Source: a virus. From it: a stretch of 38,398 nt of DNA. The notes beneath the pieces are model-generated. The model made no database searches, was not told where the DNA came from, and saw only the letters and a list, made by a program, of their open reading frames with translations. Position 1 is the first letter of the stretch. Each line of letters begins with the position of its first letter. The DNA is taken from positions 1 to 38,398 of IMG/VR virus record IMGVR_UViG_3300028115_000053; one strand, given 5' to 3'. Shown here piece by piece: positions 17,350 through 25,712 of the stretch. The position numbers and the translations under genes were made by a program.

Positions 17350-18206
17350 TTTACGGGATTAAAGTTTACCTGTGCTTGGAACTCATATGGTTCTTCTTCA
17401 GTACCACATGCAGTACATCTCATGAGTACTTCTTTGTTTACACCTATATTGGAAATCTCTGAGATAAATTCTTCTATCTGTTTTCCAACAGCACTTTCAC
17501 AGTTTTCTAAAAATTCGCGAATATTATTTGAGTCATTAACGATTATGTCATCGCTGTCTTTATCAACAGCAGGAATTGTGATAGAAGCCACACTATCCAC
17601 CATTATATCAAAATTTAATTGAGAAAGTTCTATAAAATTACTATTAAATGCACGAATTCTTTCCACTTCATCATCTATGGTAGCAATTGATTGTAAACTT
17701 CTTTCACTTCTAAAGTTTGCTACTCCGGCCTTTACTGTAGTTTCATAACTAAAAGGTCTAATTTCTACTAGTAGACCTGTATCAGTATTAAATTGATATG
17801 CATCATCTAATGTACTCATAGTGGATAAAGCACCCTCTACACTGACGTTTTCAGTGACAACTTCTTCACATTTATCACAAGTGCTGGATACCTCCATATC
17901 ATCACCATAAGTAGCACCCTGAATAGCAATTAGTAATGCATCTATGTCATTACTTAAAAGTTTTCTTGGTAATTTGATTGTTGGTATACAACTGCTAATT
18001 ACTGTGGCAATTGCTTCACCGTTTAATAATGCATCTGGATTTTTTAGCATTAGTTCATCCTTAGCAGTCATGGGATATACTGGTAATTCTCCAGTTTCCG
18101 ACATGTCTACTACATCCGGGGTATAAAATTTACCTTTACTGGGTAATTGTGTATATAACTTTGGCGACCTAAAATGTCCTGCTAGTGGATTGGTATTATC
18201 TGCCAT
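17331..18206 (-). CDS. 26: Baseplate hub / tail assembly protein gp26-like
   Basis: 291 residues. MTAKDELMLKNPDALLNGEA (about 47-66) is typical of the T4 gp26/gp51 baseplate family. Two CxxC pairs, CDKC (about 109-112) and CTAC (about 266-269), look like a zinc site. In T4, gp26 helps assemble the hub; T4 gp26 is 208 aa, so this is longer. ATG has a good Shine-Dalgarno (AGGAG). It is divergent from the tape-measure-like gene and shares the symmetric late promoter region. The end of the gene contains a candidate -1 frameshift signal that would extend it into the next ORF. Confidence 0.8.
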   Translation of the reverse strand: MADNTNPLAGHFRSPKLYTQLPSKGKFYTPDVVDMSETGELPVYPMTAKDELMLKNPDALLNGEAIATVISSCIPTIKLPRKLLSNDIDALLIAIQGATYGDDMEVSSTCDKCEEVVTENVSVEGALSTMSTLDDAYQFNTDTGLLVEIRPFSYETTVKAGVANFRSERSLQSIATIDDEVERIRAFNSNFIELSQLNFDIMVDSVASITIPAVDKDSDDIIVNDSNNIREFLENCESAVGKQIEEFISEISNIGVNKEVLMRCTACGTEEEPYEFQAQVNFNPVNFFTAS

Positions 18207-18230
18207 ATTAAAACTCCTGTTAATTAAGTT

Positions 18231-18238
18231 GATAAATA
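18231..18238 (+). promoter_or_regulatory. Late promoter box for the tape measure gene
   Basis: GATAAATA (context AGTTGATAAATATACAT), 68 nt before the ATG at 18306; one half of a symmetric divergent pair. Confidence 0.65.
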
Positions 18239-18263
18239 TACATAGTGATAATTTATCATGTAG

Positions 18264-18271
18264 TATTTATC
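18264..18271 (-). promoter_or_regulatory. Late promoter box for gp26
   Basis: GATAAATA on the minus strand (context GAAGATAAATACTACAT), 58 nt before the gp26 start; other half of the divergent pair, with GATAATTTATC centred between them. Confidence 0.7.
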
Positions 18272-18305
18272 TTCATTAAATACGCATATAATAGAGAAAC
18301 CGGTA

Positions 18306-20942
18306 ATGGCAAATTTTAAGGGTACGATAACAGACAGTGAAAGCAACACATATAACGTTGATGTGTCTGTGCCTGATTTTGCCCTGGAATCAACATTAAA
18401 AAAGATAGAAGATATTTTAAGTAAGTCAACTAAACTTAATTCTGACACAAAAGAATCCATAGAAAAACTAGTTAAAGAAACAAAATCAGGCAATGAGAAA
18501 AAAGAAACTGATAACCTAGTTAAAACAATGGAAAAGTTCTTTAAAGAAAATCAGTCTAAAAAGAAAACACTCAGAGAAAGAGTTAGTGCTGATGTTCTTG
18601 ATAATATGGAAAGGGACTTCAGACAGGTTGGTAATGCTGTAACTACTTTAACAACAGTATTAATAACAGCAGGTGCAGTTGCAAGTACATTCTTAGTAAA
18701 AGGATTTACAAATTTAGGTGAAGGGTTAAAAACATTAACCGATGTTGGTGGTGCTTTTGGTGATTCTCTCTCACAAACAAGTATAAGTGCAGAAGAGAAT
18801 ATCCTGTCCATGAACAAACTGGGCTTGACAACAGGTCAGGCTGTTGAAGTACTGGGTAATTATTCAAGGACTATGGCGGTATTAGGCCAAAGTAGTGTAG
18901 TTGGTGCAACAAAATCTTTCTTAGACTTATCAGACGGCGGATTAGCATTTGGTTCAACTCTTCAAGATGCAACAGAATTCTTGCAAGAAGACTTAATGTT
19001 CAGAACAATGATGTTGAGAAGAGATCAGATCAACAATGAACAAGCAATTAGAGATTCTTTAGCATTAAATCGAAATCTCAGAATGTTCTCTACATTACTA
19101 GGTATTAACAGTGATGAATTAAAGAAAAATGCTCAGAATGTTATAGACGGAAATACAGCCTTTAAAGCCTATGCGGCTAGTTTGCAAAACGGCCAAAGTG
19201 TTATTACAGGTGCAGAAATGTTGGCAACAGGGTTGTTTGGTTCGTTAGGTGAAGCAGGACAACAGGTTGCAAATGGTCTTTTAACAATATCTGCTACTGG
19301 TGTTGGTGCTATAGATGATTTTGTAAATGAGTTAGTGCCTTTGGCTCCTGGCGTTGCTAGAGTGGTTGAAGATGTTGCGAAAGGATTAAGATCAGGGCGT
19401 ATAGACCAGTCAAATGCCAACCAAGCAGTATTAAGAATAACAGAAGCATTTGCTAATGTAGACCCATCAACAATCAATCAACTAATACCTATTATTTCAG
19501 GATTAGGTGGCGAGCTTGCCGGAACTTCAGAAGTTTTGGTACAAGGATTTATTAATGCAGGTAATAGTGTTGACAAATTAAGACAGCAATTAGATATGCC
19601 ACTTGCATTTAGTGATACACAAAGCGGTCTTATCACATTCCAAAACATTGTAAGTAAAGCACAAGGAGCCTTGTCAGGTTTCCAAAATGCATTGGTGATA
19701 GGTGCAAGTCAAGGATTAAATGGATTTAGTAAATTACTTGATTCCGCAATACAGAACGAAGAATTTGCAGAAATGCTTACAAATGCAGGTAGAAGATTTG
19801 GCACAATATTTAATAATGTGATTTCAAGAATGGGCGGTATGGATGCCGCAATAGCAAAGATTTCAGACGGCATAGGATATCTGCTTGAAGAAGGTGCACA
19901 ATTATTTGAAAATATTTTAAATGGGTTTGTGGACAAACAAGGCAACTTGCAAATATATCAAGGCTTTGTCAACATGATAGCAGAAGGCCTAGTAGCGGCA
20001 CTAAAATTAGCAGGTGTTGTTATAATGGAAGGCTTTAAAATAGCAATTACAAATATGGATGTAGTTGGTGCAATAGTTGGAGGCTTTTTGACCTTGTTTG
20101 CACTAAAAAGTTTGGCTACAGCCGTAACAAGTGTACTTATTGCAGGAATGACCTCTTTATTTACAAAAGCGGCGGCTGGATTGGGTTTAACTACTACATT
20201 AACAACTGCAACGACGGCAGGAACATCAGCCGCAGGTGCGGCCGCAACAGGCACCGCCGCTAATAAACTTTTAAATAAAGATGGTAAACCTAACAACAAG
20301 CCCAAAGCAAACAAAACAACAACTAAAGGAGTACTAAAAGGTGCTACTAGAGTTGCTGGTAAATTCCTACTACCTGTAACTGCGGCATTGGGACTGTATG
20401 ATGCCTTTCAAGGTTTTGGTGCAGATCAGAATGCTTCATTTACTGGCAAAATGGCAAATGCAGGTTCCAGTTTATTAAATGGTTTAACCTTTGGATTATT
20501 AGGTAGCAGTTCCAAAGAAATTGCAGAAAGAGCTCAAGGAAAAGAGGTTGAATCTAATACAGCACTAGACAGCAATGTTGCCTTAAGAGAAGCAGTGATG
20601 AATGTTACTGCAAAATCTATGACAATACATATTACAGACCCAACTATTGTTAGATTGGTTAATCCTGTGATGAATACAACTAATAGGTTGAATGCAACAC
20701 AACGTAATAATACTGCTCCAATAGATGTTGTTACGGCGACACAAAGGGAAATTGATACTGCAACTAATATTCAAAACAGTGGCATAGATCCTAAGAATTA
20801 TACACCTGAGGAAAAAGAACTAGTAGACAAAGTAAACAACCTGTCCGATCAACAAACATCGGTTTTACAACTTATGCTTAGTGAATCTAAAAAACAAACT
20901 AAACATCTTGCAGATTTACTAAACAAAGACTTTAACGATTAA
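18306..20942 (+). CDS. Tape measure-like tail protein (gp29 role)
   Basis: 878 residues. Residues 1-105 are charged and helical. Hydrophobic stretches occur at about 107-135 (TTLTTVLITAGAVASTF) and about 585-615 (VGAIVGGFLTLFALKSLATA), the second followed by an Ala/Thr/Gly-rich linker and a basic KPNNKPKANKTTTK segment. Long helical, Ala/Gly-rich composition with membrane-like segments is typical of tail tape measure proteins that fix tail length and enter the host envelope. The position next to the gp26-type assembly gene fits, since tail-assembly chaperones precede tape measure genes in many phages. T4's tape measure is gp29 (590 aa); similarity to it is not evident by eye, so the assignment rests on composition and context. 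Weak ribosome site (GAGAAA). Confidence 0.65.
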   Translation: MANFKGTITDSESNTYNVDVSVPDFALESTLKKIEDILSKSTKLNSDTKESIEKLVKETKSGNEKKETDNLVKTMEKFFKENQSKKKTLRERVSADVLDNMERDFRQVGNAVTTLTTVLITAGAVASTFLVKGFTNLGEGLKTLTDVGGAFGDSLSQTSISAEENILSMNKLGLTTGQAVEVLGNYSRTMAVLGQSSVVGATKSFLDLSDGGLAFGSTLQDATEFLQEDLMFRTMMLRRDQINNEQAIRDSLALNRNLRMFSTLLGINSDELKKNAQNVIDGNTAFKAYAASLQNGQSVITGAEMLATGLFGSLGEAGQQVANGLLTISATGVGAIDDFVNELVPLAPGVARVVEDVAKGLRSGRIDQSNANQAVLRITEAFANVDPSTINQLIPIISGLGGELAGTSEVLVQGFINAGNSVDKLRQQLDMPLAFSDTQSGLITFQNIVSKAQGALSGFQNALVIGASQGLNGFSKLLDSAIQNEEFAEMLTNAGRRFGTIFNNVISRMGGMDAAIAKISDGIGYLLEEGAQLFENILNGFVDKQGNLQIYQGFVNMIAEGLVAALKLAGVVIMEGFKIAITNMDVVGAIVGGFLTLFALKSLATAVTSVLIAGMTSLFTKAAAGLGLTTTLTTATTAGTSAAGAAATGTAANKLLNKDGKPNNKPKANKTTTKGVLKGATRVAGKFLLPVTAALGLYDAFQGFGADQNASFTGKMANAGSSLLNGLTFGLLGSSSKEIAERAQGKEVESNTALDSNVALREAVMNVTAKSMTIHITDPTIVRLVNPVMNTTNRLNATQRNNTAPIDVVTATQREIDTATNIQNSGIDPKNYTPEEKELVDKVNNLSDQQTSVLQLMLSESKKQTKHLADLLNKDFND

Positions 20943-20975
20943 TTTCCAGTTTCCTGTCAAATATTAAAATCACTC

Positions 20976-21004
20976 TTGACACAATACGATAAATAGTGTA
21001 ATAT
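20976..21004 (+). promoter_or_regulatory. Sigma70-type promoter overlapping a late box, before gp20
   Basis: TTGACA 20976-20981, 17-nt spacer, TAATAT 20999-21004. The late box lies inside the spacer. Confidence 0.5.
20988..20995 (+). promoter_or_regulatory. Late promoter box for gp20
   Basis: GATAAATA (context ATACGATAAATAGTGTA), 28 nt before the gp20 ATG, which has AAAGGA as ribosome site. Confidence 0.7.
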
Positions 21005-21023
21005 AACTAAAAGGATTATATTT

Positions 21024-22745
21024 ATGAGTTGGAGAAAATACTTTTCTAGTGTCGATAACAGTGGTTTACCATTAAATGTAACAGGTAATACCCCTGAAGG
21101 AGGCCCAGGAGCGGCAACAAGCAGATATGCTAGTTGGTTGCCGGAAGTTTATGCCGGTTCTCCTAACCGTTTGATGAGATATATGCAATATGATCAAATG
21201 GACAATGACTTAGAAATCAATTCAGCATTGGACACAATAGCAGAATTTGGTACTCAAGAAGATGAATATAGTGGACTTCCTTTTGAAATAAACTATAATA
21301 GAGACCCTTCTGACACAGAACAAAAGATAATTACTAAGACCCTAACTCAATGGTGCAGGCTCAATGAGATGCATAAAAGAGCATTTAGAGTGTTCCGTAG
21401 CACTATAAAATACGGTGATCAATTCTTTATTAGAGACCCAGAGACTTATAAATTATTTTGGATAGACCCTGCTAATGTAGAGAAAGTTATTGTTAATGAA
21501 AGTGAAGGCAAAAAGATAGAAACATATTTCATTAAAAATTTAGAACCTAACTTTGCAGATATGGTTGCTACAGATGTGTCCGGATTACATGCAAGGCCAT
21601 ATGGCTCCGGTGCCGGAATGATGGGCGGTGGACTTCAAGGACCGCAAACTGGTAACTATTTAACTGGTGCAATAGACGGTGTAGACCAGGGTGTTCCTGT
21701 AGATGCAAAACATGTTGTTCATATAAGTTTAACTGAAGCAATGGACCATGCATGGCCTTTTGGTGTAAGTATTTTAGAACCAATATTTAAAGTATTCAAA
21801 CAAAAAGAATTATTAGAAGACAGTATTATTATATACAGGGTTCACAGAGCACCTGAAAGACGTGTGTTCTTTATTGATGTGGGTAACATGCCACCACATA
21901 AAGCAAGACAGTATTTGGAACAAGTAAAATACGAAGTACAGCAAAAACGTGTTCCTAATAAAAAGTCAGATGGCAGTAGTGTTGCAGATGCGGCCTACAA
22001 TCCAATGAGTATGTTAGAAGATTACTTCTTTGCACAAACGGCAGATGGTAGAGGTAGTAAAGTAGACACACTACCAGGCGGTGAAAACTTAGGACAAATA
22101 GACGATTTAAGATATTTTAATAATAAACTTTTAAGAGGTTTAAGAGTACCAAGCAGTTACTTGCCTACTGGACCAGAAGATGGAAGTAGTGTTTATAACG
22201 ACGGTAAAGTGGGTATTGCTTACATTCAGGAATACAGATTTGCTAGATACTGTGAAAGATTACAAAAACAAATACAAGAAGATTTAGATACAGAATTCAA
22301 AATGTTCCTCAAACACAGAGGTATAGAATTAGATAATTCAGATTTCTTTATTACATTTAATAAACCAATGAACTTTAGTTCATATAGAGACCTACAAATT
22401 GATCAGGAAAGAGCTAACTTGTTTAATACATTGGCGGCTACACCGTTCTTAAGTAATCAATTTAAATTGAAGAAATATCTAGGTCTTACAGAAGACGAAT
22501 TTAAAGACAACGAAGAATTATGGCGTAAAGAAAACGGTTATGAAAAATTTGTTGATGGTGAAAAACAAGCAGATCTCAGAAATCTTGGTATAAGACCAGA
22601 GCCTGATGCATCGGTAACACCTGGAGCAGATTTAGACTTTGGTGATTTACCTGATCAAGCAATGGATAATACAGACGATCTAGGCATAAATACTACTGAT
22701 ACAAATCCAAACCAAATACCTGGTGGGAATACACCAGAACTTTAA
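21024..22745 (+). CDS. 20: Portal vertex protein gp20
   Basis: 573 residues (T4 gp20 is 524). SRYASWLPEVYAGSPNRLMR, then YDQMDNDLEINSALDTIAEF and a later FRSTIKYGDQFFIRDPE match the gp20 portal family used as a marker for marine T4-like phages; a LRGLRVPSSYLPTGPEDGSS-type segment follows near residue 375. Twelve copies form the ring at the unique capsid vertex through which DNA is packaged, and which nucleates the prohead. The C-terminal ~50 residues are acidic and Asn/Asp-rich. It opens the head gene block and is followed after 1 nt by a small gene. Confidence 0.95.
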   Translation: MSWRKYFSSVDNSGLPLNVTGNTPEGGPGAATSRYASWLPEVYAGSPNRLMRYMQYDQMDNDLEINSALDTIAEFGTQEDEYSGLPFEINYNRDPSDTEQKIITKTLTQWCRLNEMHKRAFRVFRSTIKYGDQFFIRDPETYKLFWIDPANVEKVIVNESEGKKIETYFIKNLEPNFADMVATDVSGLHARPYGSGAGMMGGGLQGPQTGNYLTGAIDGVDQGVPVDAKHVVHISLTEAMDHAWPFGVSILEPIFKVFKQKELLEDSIIIYRVHRAPERRVFFIDVGNMPPHKARQYLEQVKYEVQQKRVPNKKSDGSSVADAAYNPMSMLEDYFFAQTADGRGSKVDTLPGGENLGQIDDLRYFNNKLLRGLRVPSSYLPTGPEDGSSVYNDGKVGIAYIQEYRFARYCERLQKQIQEDLDTEFKMFLKHRGIELDNSDFFITFNKPMNFSSYRDLQIDQERANLFNTLAATPFLSNQFKLKKYLGLTEDEFKDNEELWRKENGYEKFVDGEKQADLRNLGIRPEPDASVTPGADLDFGDLPDQAMDNTDDLGINTTDTNPNQIPGGNTPEL

Positions 22746-22746
22746 T

Positions 22747-22950
22747 ATGAGATTAAACGAATTTTACAATCCTGAATTTGATGAGTTTCAAAAACAACAT
22801 CAAGATGATACAAGAAAGAGCAAAATGACTCTTGAAACTCTTGGCAAACTCAGAAAAGTTCGCGAAGTACAACGTGCAGAAGAGTTAGAACATGCAAAAT
22901 TTCAGAAGGTAATGTATGCTACTCCAGTTGACAATAATAATGCATTTTAG
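22747..22950 (+). CDS. Small protein in the gp67 position
   Basis: 67 residues from an ATG 1 nt after the gp20 stop (TAATATG), so probably translated by coupling. It is charged and helical, with MTLETLGKLRKVREVQRAEE in the middle. In T4 a small prohead core protein, gp67, follows gp20; the position and size fit but the sequence is basic-acidic mixed rather than clearly gp67-like. The stop codon's last base is the first base of the next late promoter box. Confidence 0.7.
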   Translation: MRLNEFYNPEFDEFQKQHQDDTRKSKMTLETLGKLRKVREVQRAEELEHAKFQKVMYATPVDNNNAF

Positions 22951-22957
22951 ATAAATA
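22950..22957 (+). promoter_or_regulatory. Late promoter box for the prohead core genes
   Basis: GATAAATA (context TTTAGATAAATACTTTA); overlaps the stop of the preceding gene by one base and is 150 nt before the next ATG. Confidence 0.7.
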
Positions 22958-22965
22958 CTTTAGAG

Positions 22966-23081
22966 AAACAACTAAAAAACATCAAAAACACTCAAAAAAC
23001 ACCTTTTTATACATAAAAACACAACTTTACTATAAGTAATTAGATGGCTCGGTATATTTCCGAGCTGAGTGTTCAATCACT
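22966..23081 (+). promoter_or_regulatory. Unusual leader: 70-nt G-free segment then two hairpins
   Basis: 22966-23035 contains no G at all (A/C-rich, then A/T/C). It is followed by GCTCGG/CCGAGC (23047-23052 with 23060-23065) and AGTG/CACT (23068-23071 with 23078-23081), then GGAGAG and the ATG at 23107. Likely the untranslated leader of the core protein mRNA. Confidence 0.5.
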
Positions 23082-23106
23082 TTAAATTTTATATGGAGAG
23101 ACCACA

Positions 23107-23925
23107 ATGTCAGAATCAAGAAGTAAATTAGAAGAAATTCTTGAACTTCTCCTTGCTGAAGAAAACGAAAAAGCAGAAGAAATGCTTCATGAGTATGTTG
23201 TTGCAAAAGCAAGAGCAGAATATGAAAAAGTTCTAGATGAAGACGTTTCTGAAGAAGAAGCAGTTGAAGAAATTGAAGAAGCAGAAGAATCAGAAGAAGA
23301 AGCAGTTGAAGAGGCTGAAGAATCTGAAGAAGAGGCTGTTGAAGAATCAGAAGAAGCAGTCGAAGAAGAGTTCGAAGTTGATGAAGTAATTGATCAATCA
23401 AACGATTTTGAAGATGATATTCTTGCTGATGAAGAAGAAATCGAAGCAGACGAAGTCGGCGAAGAAGAAGAAAGCGAAGAAGAGGAAGAAAACGGAGACC
23501 TAGAGGACAAAGTTGACGACCTAGAAGACGAGCTTGACGAACTTAAAGCAGAATTCGAAAAATTGTTAGCAGACGACGAAGAAGTCGAAGACGGTGAAGA
23601 AGCAGAAATGGACGCAGAAATGGACATGGAAGACGAACTCGATTTAGAGTCAGTTGAATATGATCTTGATGAAGAAGTTGCTGAAGAAGATGAAGTTGTT
23701 GAAGAAGCAACTAAACTTCAAGATAAAGCACCTGAAGTTGCTAAAAACGAAAACCCAGACAACAAAGAATCTTCACTTACAAATGCACCTAAGAAAACAT
23801 TTGTAGTTGACGGTCAAAAAGCAGGCATCGAAAATAAAGATGGCGGCGAAGGTAGTATGGGCGACAACAAACCAGCAGATAACACACCAACAGATAACAT
23901 AAACGTTGAACCTAAAAAGGCGTAA
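23107..23925 (+). CDS. Hyperacidic prohead core protein, gp68-like
   Basis: 272 residues. The first 50 residues (KLEEILELLLAEENEKAEEM, then HEYVVAKARAEYEKVL) resemble the helical start of T4 gp68-type prohead core proteins. Residues about 48-200 are dominated by Glu and Asp, with repeats of EEAVEE/EEAEES type and a coiled-coil LEDKVDDLEDELDELKAEFE segment. T4 gp68 is 141 aa, so this is enlarged by the acidic repeat. Core proteins fill the prohead and are cut by gp21 protease before DNA enters. Lies between portal and protease genes as in T4-like phages. Confidence 0.72.
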   Translation: MSESRSKLEEILELLLAEENEKAEEMLHEYVVAKARAEYEKVLDEDVSEEEAVEEIEEAEESEEEAVEEAEESEEEAVEESEEAVEEEFEVDEVIDQSNDFEDDILADEEEIEADEVGEEEESEEEEENGDLEDKVDDLEDELDELKAEFEKLLADDEEVEDGEEAEMDAEMDMEDELDLESVEYDLDEEVAEEDEVVEEATKLQDKAPEVAKNENPDNKESSLTNAPKKTFVVDGQKAGIENKDGGEGSMGDNKPADNTPTDNINVEPKKA

Positions 23926-23948
23926 GTCTTTTTAATTAGGAGTAACTG

Positions 23949-24575
23949 ATGGCGAGAAAACTATACGAATACATGAGTCCTGAGCAGTCTAAGGTTCAGA
24001 TTACTGAATCTAATGACGGTAAAGACCTGTTCATGCAAGGATTATTCATTCAAGGTGATGTAAAAAACCAAAATGGTAGAGTATATCCCAAAGATGAAAT
24101 AAGAAAAGCAGTAGAAAGTGTAAAATCTCGTTTATCTAGTGGTGAAACTGTAATGGGAGAGTTAGATCACCCAGAAGAATTACAAATTAACCTAGACCGT
24201 GTAAGTCACATAATAACAGATATGCATTGTGATGATTCAAACGGATTAGGAAAATTAAAAATCATAGAAACACCAATGGGTAACATTGCAAGAGCATTGT
24301 TAAAAGCAGGTGCTAAACTTGGTGTAAGTAGTAGAGGTTCAGGAAACGTTAACGAAAGTGGTAAAGTTTCCGACTTCGACATAGTAACAGTGGACATTGT
24401 GGCACAACCAAGTGCACCAGATGCCTACCCAAAGACAATCTATGAAAGTTTATTTAACATGCGAGGCGGAGCATCATTATTTGATACCGCTGGAGCATTA
24501 ACACACGATAAAAGTGCAGAAAAGTATTTGATGAAAGCAATCACTGGTTTCATCAATGAATTAAAAATAAAGTAG
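23949..24575 (+). CDS. 21: Prohead core protease gp21
   Basis: 208 residues (T4 gp21 is 212). GELDHPE with H74 and SSRGSG with S127/S128 are the expected catalytic His and Ser motifs of this assemblin/HK97-like protease family; the FMQGLFIQGDVKNQNGRVYP start is also typical. It degrades the internal core and trims the capsid proteins during head maturation. Good ribosome site (AGGAG). Placed between core protein and scaffold, as in T4. Confidence 0.93.
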   Translation: MARKLYEYMSPEQSKVQITESNDGKDLFMQGLFIQGDVKNQNGRVYPKDEIRKAVESVKSRLSSGETVMGELDHPEELQINLDRVSHIITDMHCDDSNGLGKLKIIETPMGNIARALLKAGAKLGVSSRGSGNVNESGKVSDFDIVTVDIVAQPSAPDAYPKTIYESLFNMRGGASLFDTAGALTHDKSAEKYLMKAITGFINELKIK

Positions 24576-24584
24576 GAGACTACG

Positions 24585-25697
24585 ATGGCAGTGAATTTTA
24601 AAGACCTACTTGAAAATGCGGAACTTACTGAAGAAGTAAAATCTGCTCTTCAAGAAGCATGGGAAGGTAAAATTTCTGAAGCAAGAGAAGAACTTACTGC
24701 GGAACTTAGAGAAGAGTTTGCACAAAGATACGAGCATGACAAAGGTCAAATCGTTGAAGCAATGGACAAATTCATCTCAGAAAAAGTAACAGCAGAAGTG
24801 GCGGAAATTGCAGAGGAAAAAACAGCCCTTGCAAACGATCGAGTAAAATACACGAAAGCCATTAGTGAACATGCCAAAGTTTTAGACAAATTTGTAACTG
24901 AAATGGTTGCAAAGGAAGTTAAAGAACTTAGAGCAGATAGAACAAAAACAAGTGAGCATGTAGCAAAATTAGATAATTTTGTAGCAGAGCAACTTGCTAG
25001 TGAACTGTCTGAATTCCACGAAGACAAAAAAGGCTTAGTGGAGCAAAAAGTTAAAATGGTAAGAGAAGGCAAGAAGCAATTAGCAGAAGCCAAACAAGAT
25101 TTCATTAAGAAAGCGGCAGACAAAGTTGAAAACGTTGTCAATAACGTAATTACTAATGAAGTTAAATCTTTCCGTGATGACATTACTAAGGCACGTGAAA
25201 ATGACTTCGGTCGAAGAATTTTTGAAGCATTTGCAAATGAATATAACGTAAGTTATCTGAATGAAGCAAAAGAAATCAAGAAAGTAGAAAAAACAATCGC
25301 TGAGATGGAAACTAAACTTAACGAAGCACAGCAAATTATTGCTGATAAAGAAGAAGCAGTTGCTTTAACTGAGTCTAAGTTAAGAGTAGCAGAAGATCAA
25401 ATGAATCGTAAAGAAACATTAAACGAACTTTTGGCTCCACTTGGCAAAGAGAAGAAAGAAATTATGTCAGACTTACTTGAAAGTGTTAAGACAGAGAACT
25501 TAGAGAAGCAATTCAATAAGTATCTTCCATCTGTTTTAGATGGCGAAACACCAAGAGTGAAGAAGACGTTGTCAGAATCAGTTACTAGTGAACACACTGG
25601 TAATAAGGCGGCTGTAATAACAGAAGCCGATGACAAAAGTGCGAATGATATCGTAGAAATTGATATGATCCGTAAATTAGCCGGACTTTCAAAATAA
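24585..25697 (+). CDS. 22: Prohead scaffold protein gp22
   Basis: 370 residues, almost wholly charged and helical (Glu, Lys, Ala), with heptad patterns over most of its length, ending in IDMIRKLAGLSK. T4 gp22 (269 aa) is the major scaffold; position between gp21 and gp23 identifies this protein. Several short hydrophobic-x-Glu sites that gp21 could cut are present. Good ribosome site (AGGAG). Starts 9 nt after gp21 and ends 15 nt before gp23. Confidence 0.9.
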   Translation: MAVNFKDLLENAELTEEVKSALQEAWEGKISEAREELTAELREEFAQRYEHDKGQIVEAMDKFISEKVTAEVAEIAEEKTALANDRVKYTKAISEHAKVLDKFVTEMVAKEVKELRADRTKTSEHVAKLDNFVAEQLASELSEFHEDKKGLVEQKVKMVREGKKQLAEAKQDFIKKAADKVENVVNNVITNEVKSFRDDITKARENDFGRRIFEAFANEYNVSYLNEAKEIKKVEKTIAEMETKLNEAQQIIADKEEAVALTESKLRVAEDQMNRKETLNELLAPLGKEKKEIMSDLLESVKTENLEKQFNKYLPSVLDGETPRVKKTLSESVTSEHTGNKAAVITEADDKSANDIVEIDMIRKLAGLSK

Positions 25698-25712
25698 TAA
25701 CAGGAGTTAGAA

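Noticed and set aside
18264-18292. TATAAT-like sequence near 18287 as an early promoter of the tape measure gene
   Set aside because: No acceptable -35 at 16-18 nt, so only the late box at 18231 was kept.
22723-22746. GTG at 22723 as the start of the small gene after gp20
   Set aside because: It would overlap gp20 without a ribosome site; the ATG at 22747 directly after the gp20 stop fits coupling.
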